A stretch of 64,000 nt of DNA from contig OX457058.1 in NCBI GenBank assembly GCA_949752795.1, forward strand, positions 38,442,587-38,506,586, given 5' to 3'. Positions 12,510-25,239 of this stretch are shown here, one piece after another. The notes beneath the pieces were generated by a model. That model saw only the letters and a list, made by a program, of their open reading frames with translations, did no database searches and had not been told where the DNA came from. Within the stretch, counting starts at the first letter, position 1. The number at the start of each line of letters is the position of its first letter. Position numbers and translations under genes: made by a program. This DNA comes from Hyperoodon ampullatus. Its lineage: Eukaryota > Chordata > Mammalia > Artiodactyla > Ziphiidae.

Positions 12510-12621
12510 GGGACTTCCCTGGTGGTCCAGGGGTTAAGATTCCGTGCTTCCACTGCAGGGGGCGCGGGTTCAATCCCTGGTTGGGGAACTAAGATCCCAC
12601 ATGCCCCACAAAGAAAAAAAA
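12510..12621 (+). repeat. Short CHR-type SINE with target-site duplication
   Basis: Head GGGACTTCCCTGGTGGTCCA and an A-rich tail. It is flanked by a perfect 14-bp duplication AGAATGCTGAATAG at 12,496-12,509 and 12,622-12,635. Confidence 0.93.
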
Positions 12622-12639
12622 AGAATGCTGAATAGACTT

Positions 12640-13165
12640 ACACAGAGAAAGATTCAGAAATGTGGCTGACTGCTGATCGCTTCCCGGTAAGAAATCTCTC
12701 CTCCCTTCTTTCAACACAAACCTGGAAAATGCGCCTAGCTAGAAAAAACTAACTACGGATCCCAGGCTCCATGGCAGGTAGGCGAGTCCACGTGACTAAA
12801 TGCTGGCCAGTTCTGGCGGGGCTGCTCTGCTTTCTGGGGAGACTCCTTAAAGGCAGGGAGTTAACTCTTCTTCTGCCCTTTTCCCTCCCTGCCTCCTTGG
12901 AATGCAGACGACAGGGCTGCAACTCCAACAGCTATCTTGGGCCGTGAAGTGACCTTGAGGTCACTCCAGGAGCCACATGGAGAGGACAGCAGAGGAGAAA
13001 GACAGAGACCTGGGGTCCCTGATGATTCCATGGAGCCACCATGTCAGACCCAGACTGCCTACCTCAGGATTTCTCTTATGTGAGAGAATAAACCCTTGCA
13101 TGTTTAAACCACTGTTATTTCTAGACTCTTGTAGTCTGTAATTTCTAATGACAGAGGAGGAAGTA
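12640..13165 (+). repeat. Old interspersed repeat, LTR-like, family unsure
   Basis: Phrases such as CCAACAGCTATCTTGGGCCG, GGTCCCTGATGATTCCATGG and GAGAGAATAAACCCTTGCAT recur across mammalian genomes as an old LTR-like repeat. I could not name the family with confidence. Confidence 0.4.
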
Positions 13166-13368
13166 CTATCTCCCCAAATCTTTATGGATGCTACACTGGT
13201 TGGGTTATTATTAGAGCACAGGCAATTTTTCTTTTTCTTTTCCAAAATTCATAATGACTACAAATTTTTTTATTACAAAAAAAAGCTTTAAAATAGCAAC
13301 TAACAAAATCTAAAAAGAAATTAAGAGACTCTGAACAAGGAAAATACCTAGGTCAAAATATACAACTA

Positions 13369-13651
13369 GGGACTTCCCTGGTGGTGCAATGGTTAAGAAT
13401 CTGCCTGCCAATGCAGTGGACACGGGTTCGAGCCCTGGTCCGGAAAGACCCCACATGCCGTGGAGCAACTAAGCCCGTGCGCCACAACTACTGAGCCCAC
13501 ACGCCTAGAGCCGGTGCTCCACAACAAGAGAAGCCACTGCACCGCAAGGAAGAGTAGCCCCTGCTCACTACAACTAGAGAAAGCCTGCGCAGCAACGAAG
13601 ACCCAATGCAGCCCAAAATAAATAAATAAAATAAATTTATATATATAAATG
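13369..13651 (+). repeat. CHR-1-type SINE
   Basis: Long form with a tRNA head, repeated CACAACTACTGAGCC units and an (AAATA)n tail. Flanked by the 11-bp duplication ATATACAACTA at 13,358-13,368 and 13,652-13,662. Confidence 0.93.
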
Positions 13652-13662
13652 ATATACAACTA

Positions 13663-15009
13663 AGCATACGACTAAGCCTAGAATGTGTCTGAGCTTTCTG
13701 ACTGCCAGGGGGAAAAGGGAAACCTAGTCAGACCTATGGTTTCTCCAAAATGCAGAGCTAATCCGTAGTACACTCTTCTTACCTCCAGAGAACACGACAG
13801 ATACTCAAAGAAAACAGGGTTCTTCTGGCACAGATTTATAAAAAAAATATTCTGCAGGACTTTACATAAGAGGACCTTGAGTGATGTGATAGGTAATGTC
13901 CTCCTACAACTTTTTTTAATAGCAAATGCAGTAGAGAATTAATTTCCTCAACGCTTGAAAAATGCCAAGGGTTTAAAATTGAATTTGATTCGGTGAAGGC
14001 AATCCTCTGAGAGGTTTCTAATTATTATGGTCCAGATACAGAGCCTTGAGCTGAAGTCCTGAGGAGCAAGGCGGTTCTACCACATGTTGCTAGGGCCACC
14101 TTCCTTGAACTTCAGTGGGCTTAAGGACTTGATGACCTACTGTGTGCCTGGCTCTGTACTAAGCATTGTGTAGAACCACAGTTAAGTTGAATTCTCATTT
14201 TAACTGGGGAGAAAAAGAAAAGAAGTTTATGTTAGGGCTACATATACTTTAGAAACTTGGGGACAAGAATAAGTAGCCCAGGAAAAAAATAAGTGGGGAA
14301 AGGACTTATGAAGCAGCTAGAACTAGAACTGCACCTTAGTGAAGTATAGATTTAGAAGAAGTGTGTGTAAGTCTGTGTGAAAGAGATTTTGTGGTGTGTG
14401 CGTGTGTGTCTGTGTGTACGTGTGCACAATATACATTAAACAAGGAATTAACTGGCAATTGTAGAATAGAACTCTTGATATTCATTTGAACTTATCTTGC
14501 TGCATTTTATTTTATGGTCTTCTTTCTTTCTAAGTTTGACCTGCCACTAAAAATTTATATTCTACACTTGTTCCAGACATAACAAACTTAGCTTCTATCG
14601 CGCTATTTTGTGTGCCCCTTCTCCCTTTCTGGGCAGGTGAAATCCAGTTAAAGTGCACTTCAGGCAGTTTAGGGCCAGGTATGCGGAAGATGGAAAGGAG
14701 ACATCTCCCCACCCACACCTCACACGTACCCGATCAGCACTTCCTCCACCCTTCCCTGCTCCCACCGCAGTCTCCTTATGAGTGAGATTTAGGTGCTGTA
14801 AATGATAGTTAAAATTCCATTTGTCTTCTCGACATTAACGAAGAAATCCAAGGTGCTGTCAAAGGCCCAGCAGTAAAGGAACTTTCGGTATTGGCCTCAG
14901 TCTCTAAGACAGGCTCCACTGGCATCTCCGCCAGTGCGAGGGCCTGGGCTTCTCACTGTTCCCCCATGACTAAGGGCGGTATTTTAAGATGGAGGCACAG
15001 ATTCAGTGA
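13663..15009. other. Unique intronic sequence with a GT tract
   Basis: An imperfect (GT)n tract lies at 14,361-14,426. A MIR-like phrase, CTACTGTGTGCCTGGCTCTG, is near 14,130. No exon recognised. Confidence 0.5.
14361..14426. repeat. Imperfect (GT)n microsatellite
   Basis: Several GTGTGT blocks broken by short spacers. Confidence 0.8.
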
Positions 15010-15200
15010 GAGACGCCCAGTCTGGGGGTTCTGAGACCTGGGTCCTCGTGCCTGCTCTGCCCCATCTCAGTTGGTGACCTTGAACAAGTCCCTTAACCTT
15101 TCTGGGCCTTAAAGAACTCATTTGTAAAATGAGAGGATTAGATTAGAAGTCAATGTTGCCAAAGGTCTCTCTCAGCTCAAAATTTCTGAGATTCTAGGGA
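15010..15200 (+). repeat. MIR-type SINE
   Basis: The order AGTTGGTGACCTTGAACAAG, CTTAACCTTTCTGGGCCTTA, TTTGTAAAATGAGAGGATTA matches the MIR core. Confidence 0.75.
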
Positions 15201-15536
15201 TAGAATTGCAGTCCTTGGCTAAAGAGCACAGGAAACACTCTCTGTGTGCTCTGTAACAGAAGATAGCCCTGTTTTCCAGACTACTTCATGGACCATTAAA
15301 CAGTAAAACTCATAAAAACTAACAACCCTCAGGGCCTTTGTTCTTCCTTCAAATAAGTTAAACAGTTCCATATTTTCAGCTGTGCCATTTATGCCAATAA
15401 TTCCATCATATTCATTCCACCTCCATGGGTGAGTGATGATTTCAGCCTTGGAATATTAATGTTCACTGAAAATCTAAAACTGACAGTGAAGAAAAAAACA
15501 AGCAGAGCCCTCAAACACAAAAGACTCATTACCTGG
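15201..15536. other. Unique intronic sequence
   Basis: Nothing recognised. Confidence 0.5.
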
Positions 15537-15930
15537 TATAATGGGGTGAATACTGTTCCCCCAAAATCCATGTTCACCAGGGACCTGTGAATGTGACCTT
15601 GTTTGGATATAGGGTCTTTGCAGATATAATCAAGTTAAGATGGGGTCATACTGGTTAGAGTGGCCCTTAACCCCATGACTGGTGTCCTTGTAAGAAAAGA
15701 GAAATTTGGACACAGAACACAGAGGAGAGACCATATGAAGATGGAAGTAGAGACTGGGGTGATGCATCTCTGAACCAAGAACACCAAGGATTGCCAGCAA
15801 CCACCAGAAGCTAGGAGAGAGACAGGGAACAGATTTCCCTCAGAGCCCTCAAGAACCTGGCTGACACTGAGAACCTTGCCGACCCCTGATTTTAGACGTC
15901 TAGCCTCCAGAACTGTGACAGAATAAGCCC
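15537..15930 (+). mobile_element. MaLR (MLT1/MST-type) solo LTR
   Basis: Starts near GGGGTGAATACTGTTCCCCC, then GACCTTGTTTGGATATAGGG and ACTGGTGTCCTTGTAAG, and ends near CTAGCCTCCAGAACTGTGAC. The usual 3' end phrase after it is missing. Old and non-coding. Confidence 0.8.
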
Positions 15931-16384
15931 AAATGACCTCTCATGACTCAGCTTTTCCACACCCCTGTTCTTCAGAGGCTGAAGAGACCCTCTGTCACAT
16001 GCTTTCGGAAGTTATCCAGACAAACTCCAACCAATACATACCAATAATCAGCTAACAACAAGATACTCCCAGGCTACTTGTTAACACAAGGCAAATTGTA
16101 TTCTGTGCACAAATGTTTACTAGCTTGGCCTCTTTGCCTCTGTGATTCAGCTGTCAGGACCATCCTTTCCTCTCCTGTTATAGGAAAGTGAGGGAGCCCA
16201 GAGACGGAGACATCACGGGCTGGGAGGGGAGGGCCCTCTTTCCCTTGCCACCCAAAGGACCTGACAAGCAAACTTCAATACATACGTGGGTCCCATGGCA
16301 AATACTCCTCAAGGAAAACCAAACCAAACTCCTAAAGGATTTCTCTCTTCCAATTCCAATCAGGTTGAAGAGGCTTATGTTTAG
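15931..16384. other. Unique intronic sequence
   Basis: Nothing recognised. Confidence 0.5.
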
Positions 16385-16545
16385 GTTCAGGCCCTGGAGT
16401 GAGGTAACCCCCGTGTCAAATCCTGGCCCCGCCAGTTCCGGTGTTTGTCTTCGGGCAAGTTTCTTACCTCCTCTGCAAACTGAAGGTGTTAATACACAGA
16501 AAGTATTTTAAAACAATCCTTGACATACAGTAAGTGTCCATCCTC
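16385..16545 (+). repeat. MIR SINE fragment
   Basis: TCAAATCCTGGCCCCGCCAG, TTCGGGCAAGTTTCTTACCT and TTGACATACAGTAAGTGTCC follow in MIR order. Confidence 0.7.
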
Positions 16546-18626
16546 CAAATATAAGCCATCCCATCCCCACCATTAAACTCTCCTCCATTTTGCCTAAGTA
16601 AATGCTAATCTGACAGAAATTACCACAAAAGATACTTTTGCCCAGCTGACACAGAGGCCTCATCAACAATGAAATAACTAGTAGATCCACTGCTTGGGCC
16701 TCCTCCAACAAGTTTAAAATTAATCCCAGGACACAATCTTGATTCTTCTAACGTGGAACCGTGTTAGACTTAATAAATTGTTGGATAGTAAGTGTTCATC
16801 ACCAAGGTCCATTAACAGTTCCAAGGTGTGTTCTCATTTCTGTGCTGAAAGGGGTCTGGCGGTGCACAGCCTGGACCCCCTCCTTCCGATACACACACCC
16901 TCTCTCCTGCCAAGGGACCCCCTCCTTCCCCACAGAGAGACCATTCCTTCATCTGCACCTCCTTCCTGCAGGTAAAACCACTCGTGTCTGGCCCAGCTCT
17001 CCTAGCAAACCTCTTCAATGCCCTGAAATAGAACCCTACGCCAGCATAGTAAGCCTAGGCAGGCTACCTTCCTCAAGAAGGCCCTATGAGTAGTGTAGCG
17101 GACAAAAACCTCACATCATCCCAATCTGTCAGCCTTTTTGGTGGCAACTTAGATAAAAGTAGTCAACCCGAAATGTAGGCAACACGACACCTTTGGGGAG
17201 AAAGCAGGGAGGAAAAGGGCCAGTTTCTCCCCCCTTTATCTGCCATTTAACTAAAGAAATCAGGGCTATTGCACACACAGAAAAAAGTAACTCCTCAGAA
17301 GGGGAGAAACAAGCCCAGAGCAGACTGCTAGGACAAAGCCCGGACACCCCCACCCCCACCCCCACCGAGCTGTTTCTCTGCACTTGTTAAGTGCTCACTG
17401 CCACGGGGCTGGGACAGAGTCAGAGGCACGGCCAGAAGGTTCCGAGGTACGTCCTAGTCTACCCAGACCTGCGTACCCTTGATAACCCGGGCCGCTTTGG
17501 GCCCCACTCTGACCTCACAGTGAGATTTCGATTCCCTGGGTGAGCACCTCTGCCAGCAGCTCACAGCACCACCTCTCAGCACAGCCAGGCTGTTCTAGTC
17601 CTGTGTGTCCTTCTCCCAGGGATAGTCCTGTTGGCTGAGTCTTCAGGGTAACTGGGTTTTGAAATTCCCCCTCTCACCACAGCCACTACCTCAAGCCCCA
17701 AATGATGGAGAGCCCTGGCAACGACGGGGCCAAAACCCTGTTTTCCAGAGATGCCAAGAGACGCTGATTGATTGATTAATTAATGAATTTTTGAACATTA
17801 AGCATCAAGTACCCAGACCCTTTCCTTCAGCAGATCAAACCAGGGAGCAGCCCTGGGGGCCTGGGATCAGGTTATGACACTGGGATGTGGGTGGTGGCAG
17901 GGAGACTGAAAGCAAGATCTAGTCCCACGTCCCTTACAAATCAGGTCCTATGAGGTGAAGGGAATGTCCTAAGTCACACACAATTTTTTAAAGAGAAGAG
18001 AATTTACAGATAATTAAATACATTTAGGTTAACCTCACTCTCAGTTGCATTCAAATTTAAGAGCTTGAAATTGCCTTTTTGTGCAAACTCACTCATGTGA
18101 TAATAGTTTCATTTAACCATATTCTTCCACAAAGTCATAAGGCCACACATTCATCCTGCTGAAATTTCAGAAAATGTCCTACAAGTTTCTAGTAAGAGGA
18201 AAGTTACCCTATGAGAGAAAATGTGAACCTCGTGTTTAAATATCAGGAATGGCTACTAACCCACAACTTTCACAAACAAAGTCACTAAACTAAAAAGAGC
18301 TGGAGACTGAGCCACCAGTTAAGCATGCACATTTAATTGGGCACTTTTACATGCATTTACTAAATTACTGAAAGGAGCTGGCCTCTCTCATTATCAAATA
18401 GTCTTGCTCAAAGAGTAGTACTTTCAAGTGGAGGACAACGGGTAAAAGCACTTAGTAAAATCACAAGCAAAATTGCTTTCTCTACCATTAAGAAACCATT
18501 CAATGCACACCTGAGAACAAACCAAAAATCCTAAGCCAGATGTTTCCTCTATGGAGATCAGAGAATTTTCTAATAGGACAGGCATTTTAATGGAGAGATT
18601 TGATAATTCTAACATTGTATTAAAAA
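16546..18626. other. Unique intronic sequence with a C-rich tract
   Basis: No exon or interspersed repeat recognised. The C5A repeat at 17,347-17,366 is listed separately. Confidence 0.5.
17347..17366 (-). repeat. (CCCCCA)n tract, G-rich on the ABHD2 sense strand
   Basis: Three C5 runs (17,347-17,351, 17,353-17,357, 17,359-17,363) and a C2 run, each separated by one A. On the minus strand this is G-rich and could fold as a two-tetrad G-quadruplex. Confidence 0.8.
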
Positions 18627-18642
18627 ACATATACTGCAATTA

Positions 18643-18989
18643 GAGCTTCCCTGGTGGCGCAGTGGTTAAGAATCCGCCTAGCAATGCAGGGGACACGGGT
18701 TTGAGCCCTGGTCCGGGAAGATCCCACATGCCGCGGAGCAACTAAGCCTGTGCGCCACAACTACTGAGCCTGCGCTCTAGAGCCCGCGAGCCACAACTAC
18801 TGAGCCTGCGAGCCCAAACTACTGAAGCCCGCACGCCTAGAGCCCGTGCTCCGCAACAAGAGAAGCCACCGCAATGAGAAGCCTGCGCACCGCAGCAAAG
18901 AGTAGCCCCCGCTCGCTGCAACTACAGAAAGCCCACGTGCAGCAACAAAGACCCAATGCAGCCAGAAATGAATAAATAAATTTAAAAAG
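18643..18989 (+). repeat. CHR-1-type SINE
   Basis: Head GCTTCCCTGGTGGCGCAGTG, several ACTACTGAGCC units and an (AAAT)n tail. Flanked by a 16-bp duplication ACATAYACTGCAATTA (one mismatch) at 18,627-18,642 and 18,990-19,005. Confidence 0.93.
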
Positions 18990-19005
18990 ACATACACTGC
19001 AATTA

Positions 19006-20329
19006 AAATCTGTAATATCAAAAGAAAATCTCAGTTTGCCTGAACCCAACAAACCCAAGTGCCCAGTTTACTGGAATTTTTAAGAGATAGATACAGCTGA
19101 AGAGAAGAGCATCTCCAGATTTATTCCACAGAAGAAACTTCTGGGGCATGTGTTGGAATCTCACCAGCAAACAAGCTTCCAGAAGGAGGAAACTGGGGAT
19201 GGGGTGGGAGGCACGGCCCTTGGCTAAAAATCATTGACCCCATGGAACTCACTAAAACAGAGAAGAAAGTTTCACCCAGAGCTGCAAAACAAAGCACTTA
19301 CAGCTACCTTCAGTTAATGAGAAAATAAAAATAATCAGGAGTCCCCATTCCTGAGCATTCTGGGGTGTCCCAAGGGCCCCAGAGCCAGAACGGTGCACAG
19401 TGCCGTTGGAAGCTGTAATGGGGGCATTACCAAGGGCAGCCCTTTATAATCCTGACACTTGCCTTTCACTGCACAGGCAGCAAGAAGTAGATCTGTGAGG
19501 AGACCAGACCCACAGGTCAAGCCCCTCGCCCCTCCCCTAGGGAGAGACACTCCTGCCCACTTGCAAGGCCAGGGGCAGGGCTGAGCTCCGCCACCCCTCG
19601 CCTCTCTCAGTTCTGGGCTCTCTGATGATGAATTTTGCCAGTAGTGAGAACAGTAGCTCCCCTCAGGGCTCAGTCTAGAAAGCAGGAAAGGTTCTGGGCT
19701 TCCTGTCCTTCCGAGACTGAGAGAAGGTTCTAGGGGCAAGGGTATGCAGCGCACATGGCATTTTAAGGCATGCTTTATTTATTTCTGTTTTATATACCTC
19801 GGGCACTGTGACTAGAAACAGTATCTCCTGCTAGCTTGGAGTAGTAAGCTTAAAGGTCACATGGATTCCACTGTGACAAGTGCTCAAGTTCTAGAAGACA
19901 AACTCCACCAGCTAAATACAGATACATATGAAGGACTGATTCACACTCATGCCCTTAGGCTAAAAATGAAGGGCAGGATATTAATGCGAGATAGTCACCC
20001 TTCTGGGGCTGAACAAACCAGCCCCAGTACTGGGCCTCCAGGGAGCCCCTACCCAGCCTCTGCCATCAGTCCTGCCGATTCTGAGAGCTAGACAGAGCCT
20101 CGTCCCCAACTTCTAGGTCACAACCCAAGTGGAAGGACCCAGACGTGCTGGATTCTGGATGTCAGAAGAGGGAGGGAATCCCATTTGTGTCTCCATACAA
20201 CTTGCTTCCAATGGTATCTGGAATTATTCTCCCCTCTGAGTATGCTGTGCTGTGTAGCTCTGGGCATATCACTTGCCCTCTCTGAGGATTTTGAAACTTA
20301 TCCTAAGGGCTATGATCAAATGACAAAGA
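19006..20329. other. Unique intronic sequence
   Basis: No exon recognised. A MIR-like phrase lies near 20,250 (GTAGCTCTGGGCATATCACT). Confidence 0.45.
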
Positions 20330-20705
20330 TTATATTTTTTTCTTCCAGTTTTATTGAGATGTATTTCACCTACAGCACTGTATAAGTTTAAGGTGTACAG
20401 CCTAATTTGAGTTACATCATGAAATTTATCACATAAGTTTAGTGAACATCCATCACCTCATATAGATATAAAATTAAAGAAATAGAAAAAAAATCGTTTT
20501 CCTTGTGATGAGAACTCAGGATTTACTCTCTTAACAACTTTCGTAAATAACAGACAGCAGTGTTCATTATATTTATCACGTTGTACATTACATCCCTAGT
20601 ACTTTTTTATCTTATAACGAAGTTTGTACCTTTTGCCCACCTTCATCCAATTTCCCCTCCTCCCAGCCCCTGCCTCTGGTAACCACAAATCTGATCTCTT
20701 TTTCT
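20330..20705 (-). mobile_element. LINE-1 3' end fragment
   Basis: Antisense L1 3' end: TTTTATTGAGATGTATTTCA, then AGTGAACATCCATCACCTCA, then CCTGCCTCTGGTAACCACAA. It precedes a second L1 end in the same orientation. Confidence 0.75.
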
Positions 20706-21496
20706 AAGTTTGTCTGTTCGTTCGTTTTTGAAGTAAAATTGACCTACAACACTATGTTAGTTCCTGTTACACAACACAGTGATTCAATATTTCCATACTT
20801 TTCAAAATGATCACCATAAGCCTAGTTACACTATGTCACCATATAAGGATATTACATAGTTATTGACTATATTCCCCACATTGTACATTTCATACTGTTG
20901 ACTCATTTATTTTGCAACTGGAAGTTTGTATTCTTAATCTCCCTCACCTATTTTTTCCACCCTCTAGCAACCACATGTTTGTTCTCTGTATCTAACTCTG
21001 TTTCTGTTTGTTCATTTTTGTTATGTTTTGTATTTTTAGATTCCACAAATAAGTGAAATCATACAGTATTTGTCTTTGTCTGACTTATTTCACTTAGCAT
21101 AATACCCTCTGGGTCCATCCATGCTGTTGCAAATGGCAAGATTTCATTCTTTATTATGGCTGAGTAATATTCCATACTATATATAGTATATATATACTAC
21201 ATCTTCTTTATCCATTCATCTCTGGGTGGGCACTTAGGTTGCTTCCATATCTTGGCAGTTGTAAATAGTGCTGCAGTGAACACAGGGGTGTGTGTGTTAG
21301 TGTTTTTGTTTTCCTTGGATATATACCCAGGAATGGAACTGCTGGATTACATGGTAGTTCTATTCATAATTTGATAATAATGAGGAACCTCCATACTGTC
21401 TCCATAGTGGCTGTACCAATTTACATTCCCACCAACAGTGCACGAGGGCTCCCTTCTCTCCACACCCTCTGCAGCATTTGTTATGTGTTCTCTCTC
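20706..21496 (-). mobile_element. LINE-1 3' region (ORF2 tail and 3' UTR)
   Basis: Antisense L1: GTGAAATCATACAGTATTTG, GGGTCCATCCATGCTGTTGC, ACATTCCCACCAACAGTGCA. The last part encodes, on the minus strand, the conserved C-terminal part of ORF2p in broken frames. A CHR-2 SINE abuts its right end. Confidence 0.85.
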
Positions 21497-21711
21497 TTTT
21501 TTTTTTTTTTTTTTTTTTTGCGGTACGCGGGCCTCTCACTGCTGTGGCCTCTCCCGTTGTGGAGCACAGGCTCCGGACGCACAGGCTCAGTGGCCATGGC
21601 CCACGGGCCCAGCCGCTCCGTGGCATGTGGGATCTTCCCGGACCAGGGCACGAACCCATGTCCCCTGCATCGGCAGGCGGACTCTCAACCACTGCACCAC
21701 CAGGGAAGCCC
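21497..21711 (-). repeat. CHR-2 SINE
   Basis: Poly(T) start, then GCGGTACGCGGGCCTCTCAC, and the tRNA-like head (as CACCAGGGAAGCCC) at the right. An L1-like CCACACCCTC follows at 21,711, possibly part of a duplication of the sequence at about 21,459. Confidence 0.93.
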
Positions 21712-23539
21712 CACACCCTCATGGATAAAGCAGTGGTTTGTAAAAGAAGAGGACAGACCTCCCCCTGCAAAAAGGTGTGTTAATACCACTGGGGGAGATA
21801 TTTGCAAAACTACATCCTGCTTCTGACATTCCACCCTGCTCCTCACGGGTACCAAAGACACCAGCTTCATTCTAAGCTCTGTGGGGACTATGAAAGAAGT
21901 ATAATACGTGGCATCCAGGAAATAATTAGCAAACAGTGCAAATCCATGTATAATTCAGAATGAAATCCTGAAGTTCCAACTATAAATACTAGAGGAATTC
22001 AAACAAAGGAGGCAGAAAGAAGAAGGAGATGGGCTCAGATAGCTGGAGAACCATGGGAAGGGATGGAACAGAAGAAGAGAAAAAGGAGGGGTGGGTGCAG
22101 ACCTCAAGCTAGCCTCACAGGCCAGCCAAGGCCTGAGGATGCTGGGCAGCCAGGGGAGTGGCAGGCAGGGCAAGAGGGACAGGTTTGGGAGCAGTGGGAG
22201 TGAGTCACTGTGGAGGAAGCTTCAGGGTTTTTACTTCCAGGGGGAATTCCAGACATCAGCTTGGAAGATGGCACCTTGGTAGAGCCTACTGTGCTGGCCC
22301 GATGGGGGACTGATGTGCTTCGGTAAGTGTGAGAAGGCTTTGTTTGGCTGTGTGTAGCCCGACCCGTGGGATGTTGGACAAACATTGTCATTCACCACGT
22401 GAAAATCACCCCAAGCCGCCATGACAGCTAAGTAGTTTTCGTACAATCTGCTCAACTATACAGGAGTCTTCATTTGAGGGCCATCCCCTCCAGGCCCTAA
22501 AACTCATCCTGTTTCCTCCCTTCACATTTTGCAAATACTCTTTCATAACTAGAAAATCAGCAAGCCTCATTTCCACATAAAAGTGATGATTCATATCCCT
22601 TTGATCTCTGTTGGGGATTCCAGTCTATGCCCTGCTAATTCAATCCTCAGTGTAAAATTGTATACTAGTTTAAATTTAGGGTGTGGAGCATGGGTGGGCA
22701 CTCTGTAAATATTTATTGATGGACTGAGCCTGTGGGAAAGGCCTAACGCATCACCATTCTGATCCCTTGAGCAGAATTTTCTCATGAGGAAATTATTACA
22801 TTAGGCTGGGAGGTAGGGGCCATTATGAGTAACTGCCATACTACCGTGGATCAAGAGAAGAAGCTCAGTGTGACCTGGGCTGTCAGTAGCTTTTGGATAT
22901 TTTAAAGAACATTTTGAAGTTCAGGCAAATAATTATCCACCGAAGTGAAAGTTTTCCACTTTTCATCACTCAGAGAAGCTCACGTCCAATGCCACATTTC
23001 TTTTCACCTTTTCCCCTGTTTATCTAAAGTTTCAAAGAGTTATAAATCTACTTCAGAAACTGCTCACCAATAAAGAAAGAAAGAGAATTCAAAGCAAAAA
23101 CAGGCTGTTCTATGTAGCAGAAGGAAGGAAAAATGCCCAAAGAGAAGGTAGCCAGAAAACTATCCATTGACTGTTGGCATTCAGATAAATACTGAAATAC
23201 CATTAGAAGACTCACGATTTCTGCTTTTCACTCCAAAACATCCAATGCAACAAAATTGTCTATGGCATTTTCCAACTGATGTGAGCTTATCTGATCCAGA
23301 AAATATAAATTTGAGTACAATTAATCCTAAGGTTAACCTAGATTGAGAGGTTAGTGGAAATGAAAAAATAGGGATCCTTTTTAATATCTAAGAAAAATGG
23401 AAAAATCCTACCTTAAATATCTGTGGTATCTGAAACAGGTTTATGTAAATAGGTCAGAACAAGTCTTGTTACAAAGATTTCTACCTCATTGAGATGCTTC
23501 CTGTGGGTGTACACGGATGGTGGGGTAGTAAGGCCACTC
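21712..23539. other. Unique intronic sequence
   Basis: No exon or clear repeat apart from an L2/MIR-like phrase near 22,700 (CTGTAAATATTTATTGATGG). Confidence 0.5.
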
Positions 23540-23735
23540 ACAGTAGGGTGACAGGCTTTGGGGACAGATAGATCCGGCCTGAATCACAACTCTACCACTT
23601 ACTGGTTGGATGACTTTGGGCAAATTTCTTAACCTCTTTGCACCTCAGTTTCCTTGCCCATTAAAATGGGAATGATAAAGAGTGTCCTATTATTAAAATG
23701 AAATTTTTAAATGCAAACACAATCCTTGGCAATGG
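23540..23735 (+). repeat. MIR SINE
   Basis: GCCTGAATCACAACTCTACC, TGACTTTGGGCAAATTTCTT and CACCTCAGTTTCCTTGCCCA are in MIR order. Confidence 0.85.
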
Positions 23736-24178
23736 TGTGTCCACCAGACATGGCAGAAGAGGGGCTCACTTTATCCAACAGGGCTAGAGGGTCCCAGGGC
23801 AGAGACCAAAGTCTGTGTCTTCAAGCCCGGTTAGTCCAGGTCCTGGACTTGCCTATGAGCTATCACTACCAACCCCAATTTAACCATCTTCTGCAGGTGA
23901 CGAGTAGATCACGGATGTACTACAAGTTCCTGTATCCATTCCAGACCATTAGCTTATCTATCAGCCCCCCAGAGAAAATATTAAGTCTGTGAACCACAGG
24001 TTAGGGGTCAAACCCTCATCCTGGGAACCAGTAAGTGCTCTCTGGCTAATGCCAACTAACAAGTCACCATATTTTCAAAAGGAATGAGCAGAACTAGATG
24101 AAAATAAAATTCCTATTTGTGTAGCTCTACAGTTTATCACAGGCTTGTGATTTAAATACATGACCTCAGTAATTCCTC
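23736..24178. other. Unique intronic sequence
   Basis: Nothing recognised. Confidence 0.5.
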
Positions 24179-24191
24179 AAACATGTCACAA

Positions 24192-24466
24192 TGGCTTCCC
24201 TGGTGGTACAGTGGTTAAGAATCCACCTGCCAATGCAGGGAACATGGGTTCGAGCCCTGGTCCGGGAAGATCCCACGTGATGGAGCAACTAAGCCGTGCA
24301 CCACAACTACTGAGCCCACGTGCCTAGAGCCCGTGCTCTGCAACAAGAGAAGCCACTGCAATGAGAAGCCCGCGCACCGCAACGAAGAGTAGCCCCCGCT
24401 CGCCACAACTAGAGAAAGCCACACACAGCAACGAAGACCCAAAGCAGCCAAAAGAAAGAAAAAAAA
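24192..24466 (+). repeat. CHR-1-type SINE
   Basis: tRNA head GGCTTCCCTGGTGGTACAGT and an A-rich tail. Flanked by AAACATGTCACAA at 24,179-24,191 and 24,467-24,479. Confidence 0.93.
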
Positions 24467-24479
24467 AAACATGTCACAA

Positions 24480-25239
24480 AGTGCATTGGTGTTGACATGG
24501 AAACCAATCTGTAATTTACTGTTTACAAAATGTGTCCTTAGACATTACCTCATTTGGTACTTATGACAGTTCTGTGAGTTATTATTAATGCCATGGAGGA
24601 GTCTGAGGCCTCGAGACCCACCCTGGGCCAGGCCTAGAAAAGGCTCTAGGAATACAGAGAAGGCACCTGTCACAGAGCTGGATGGATCCTGATCCCTTTT
24701 GCCCCACTGACAGACGCTCTGCAAGTCCTCTCCCATCCAAAGAGAGCCTTAAAGAAATTTGCATTCCTCTCATAAACTCTTTGGTGGCAAAGTCAAGATT
24801 TCTCTTGCAATTTCAGAGTAACATCCAGCTTTCTACGGGGAGTCAATAAATAGACTGATGGGTGATATTAATGATAGACGGAGGGAAATGGTCTGTATTT
24901 TCTAAATTGGGAAAAATATCCTTGGCTATAATCTCCTTGGCATTTTCTATCATCTTACTATTTAGAAGGGCACATTTTTCAATGTCATTGACAAGAGTGA
25001 GTGAGCACTTTATTCACCTGATCGGAATAGAGAAGGGAATTGTAGCCAGGGTATATGGAATCTGAGAAGCTAAAGTCTACGGTGTGAGTACACTCCAGGC
25101 CACACAGGGAGCTAGCTGTGAGGGGCTGGGAGCTCAGCAAACACTCATGGAAAACCACCTCTGGGCTAAGCATGGGCCAACGGTGGGGCAGAGGGTGTCC
25201 AGGCTTCAGGGGAGAGCCTGGATGGCAGAGGCCCAGTAG
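24480..25239. other. Unique intronic sequence
   Basis: Nothing recognised. Confidence 0.5.

Noticed and set aside
21290..21826. 178-codon plus ORF
   Set aside because: It is a read-through of antisense LINE-1 and an antisense CHR-2 SINE.
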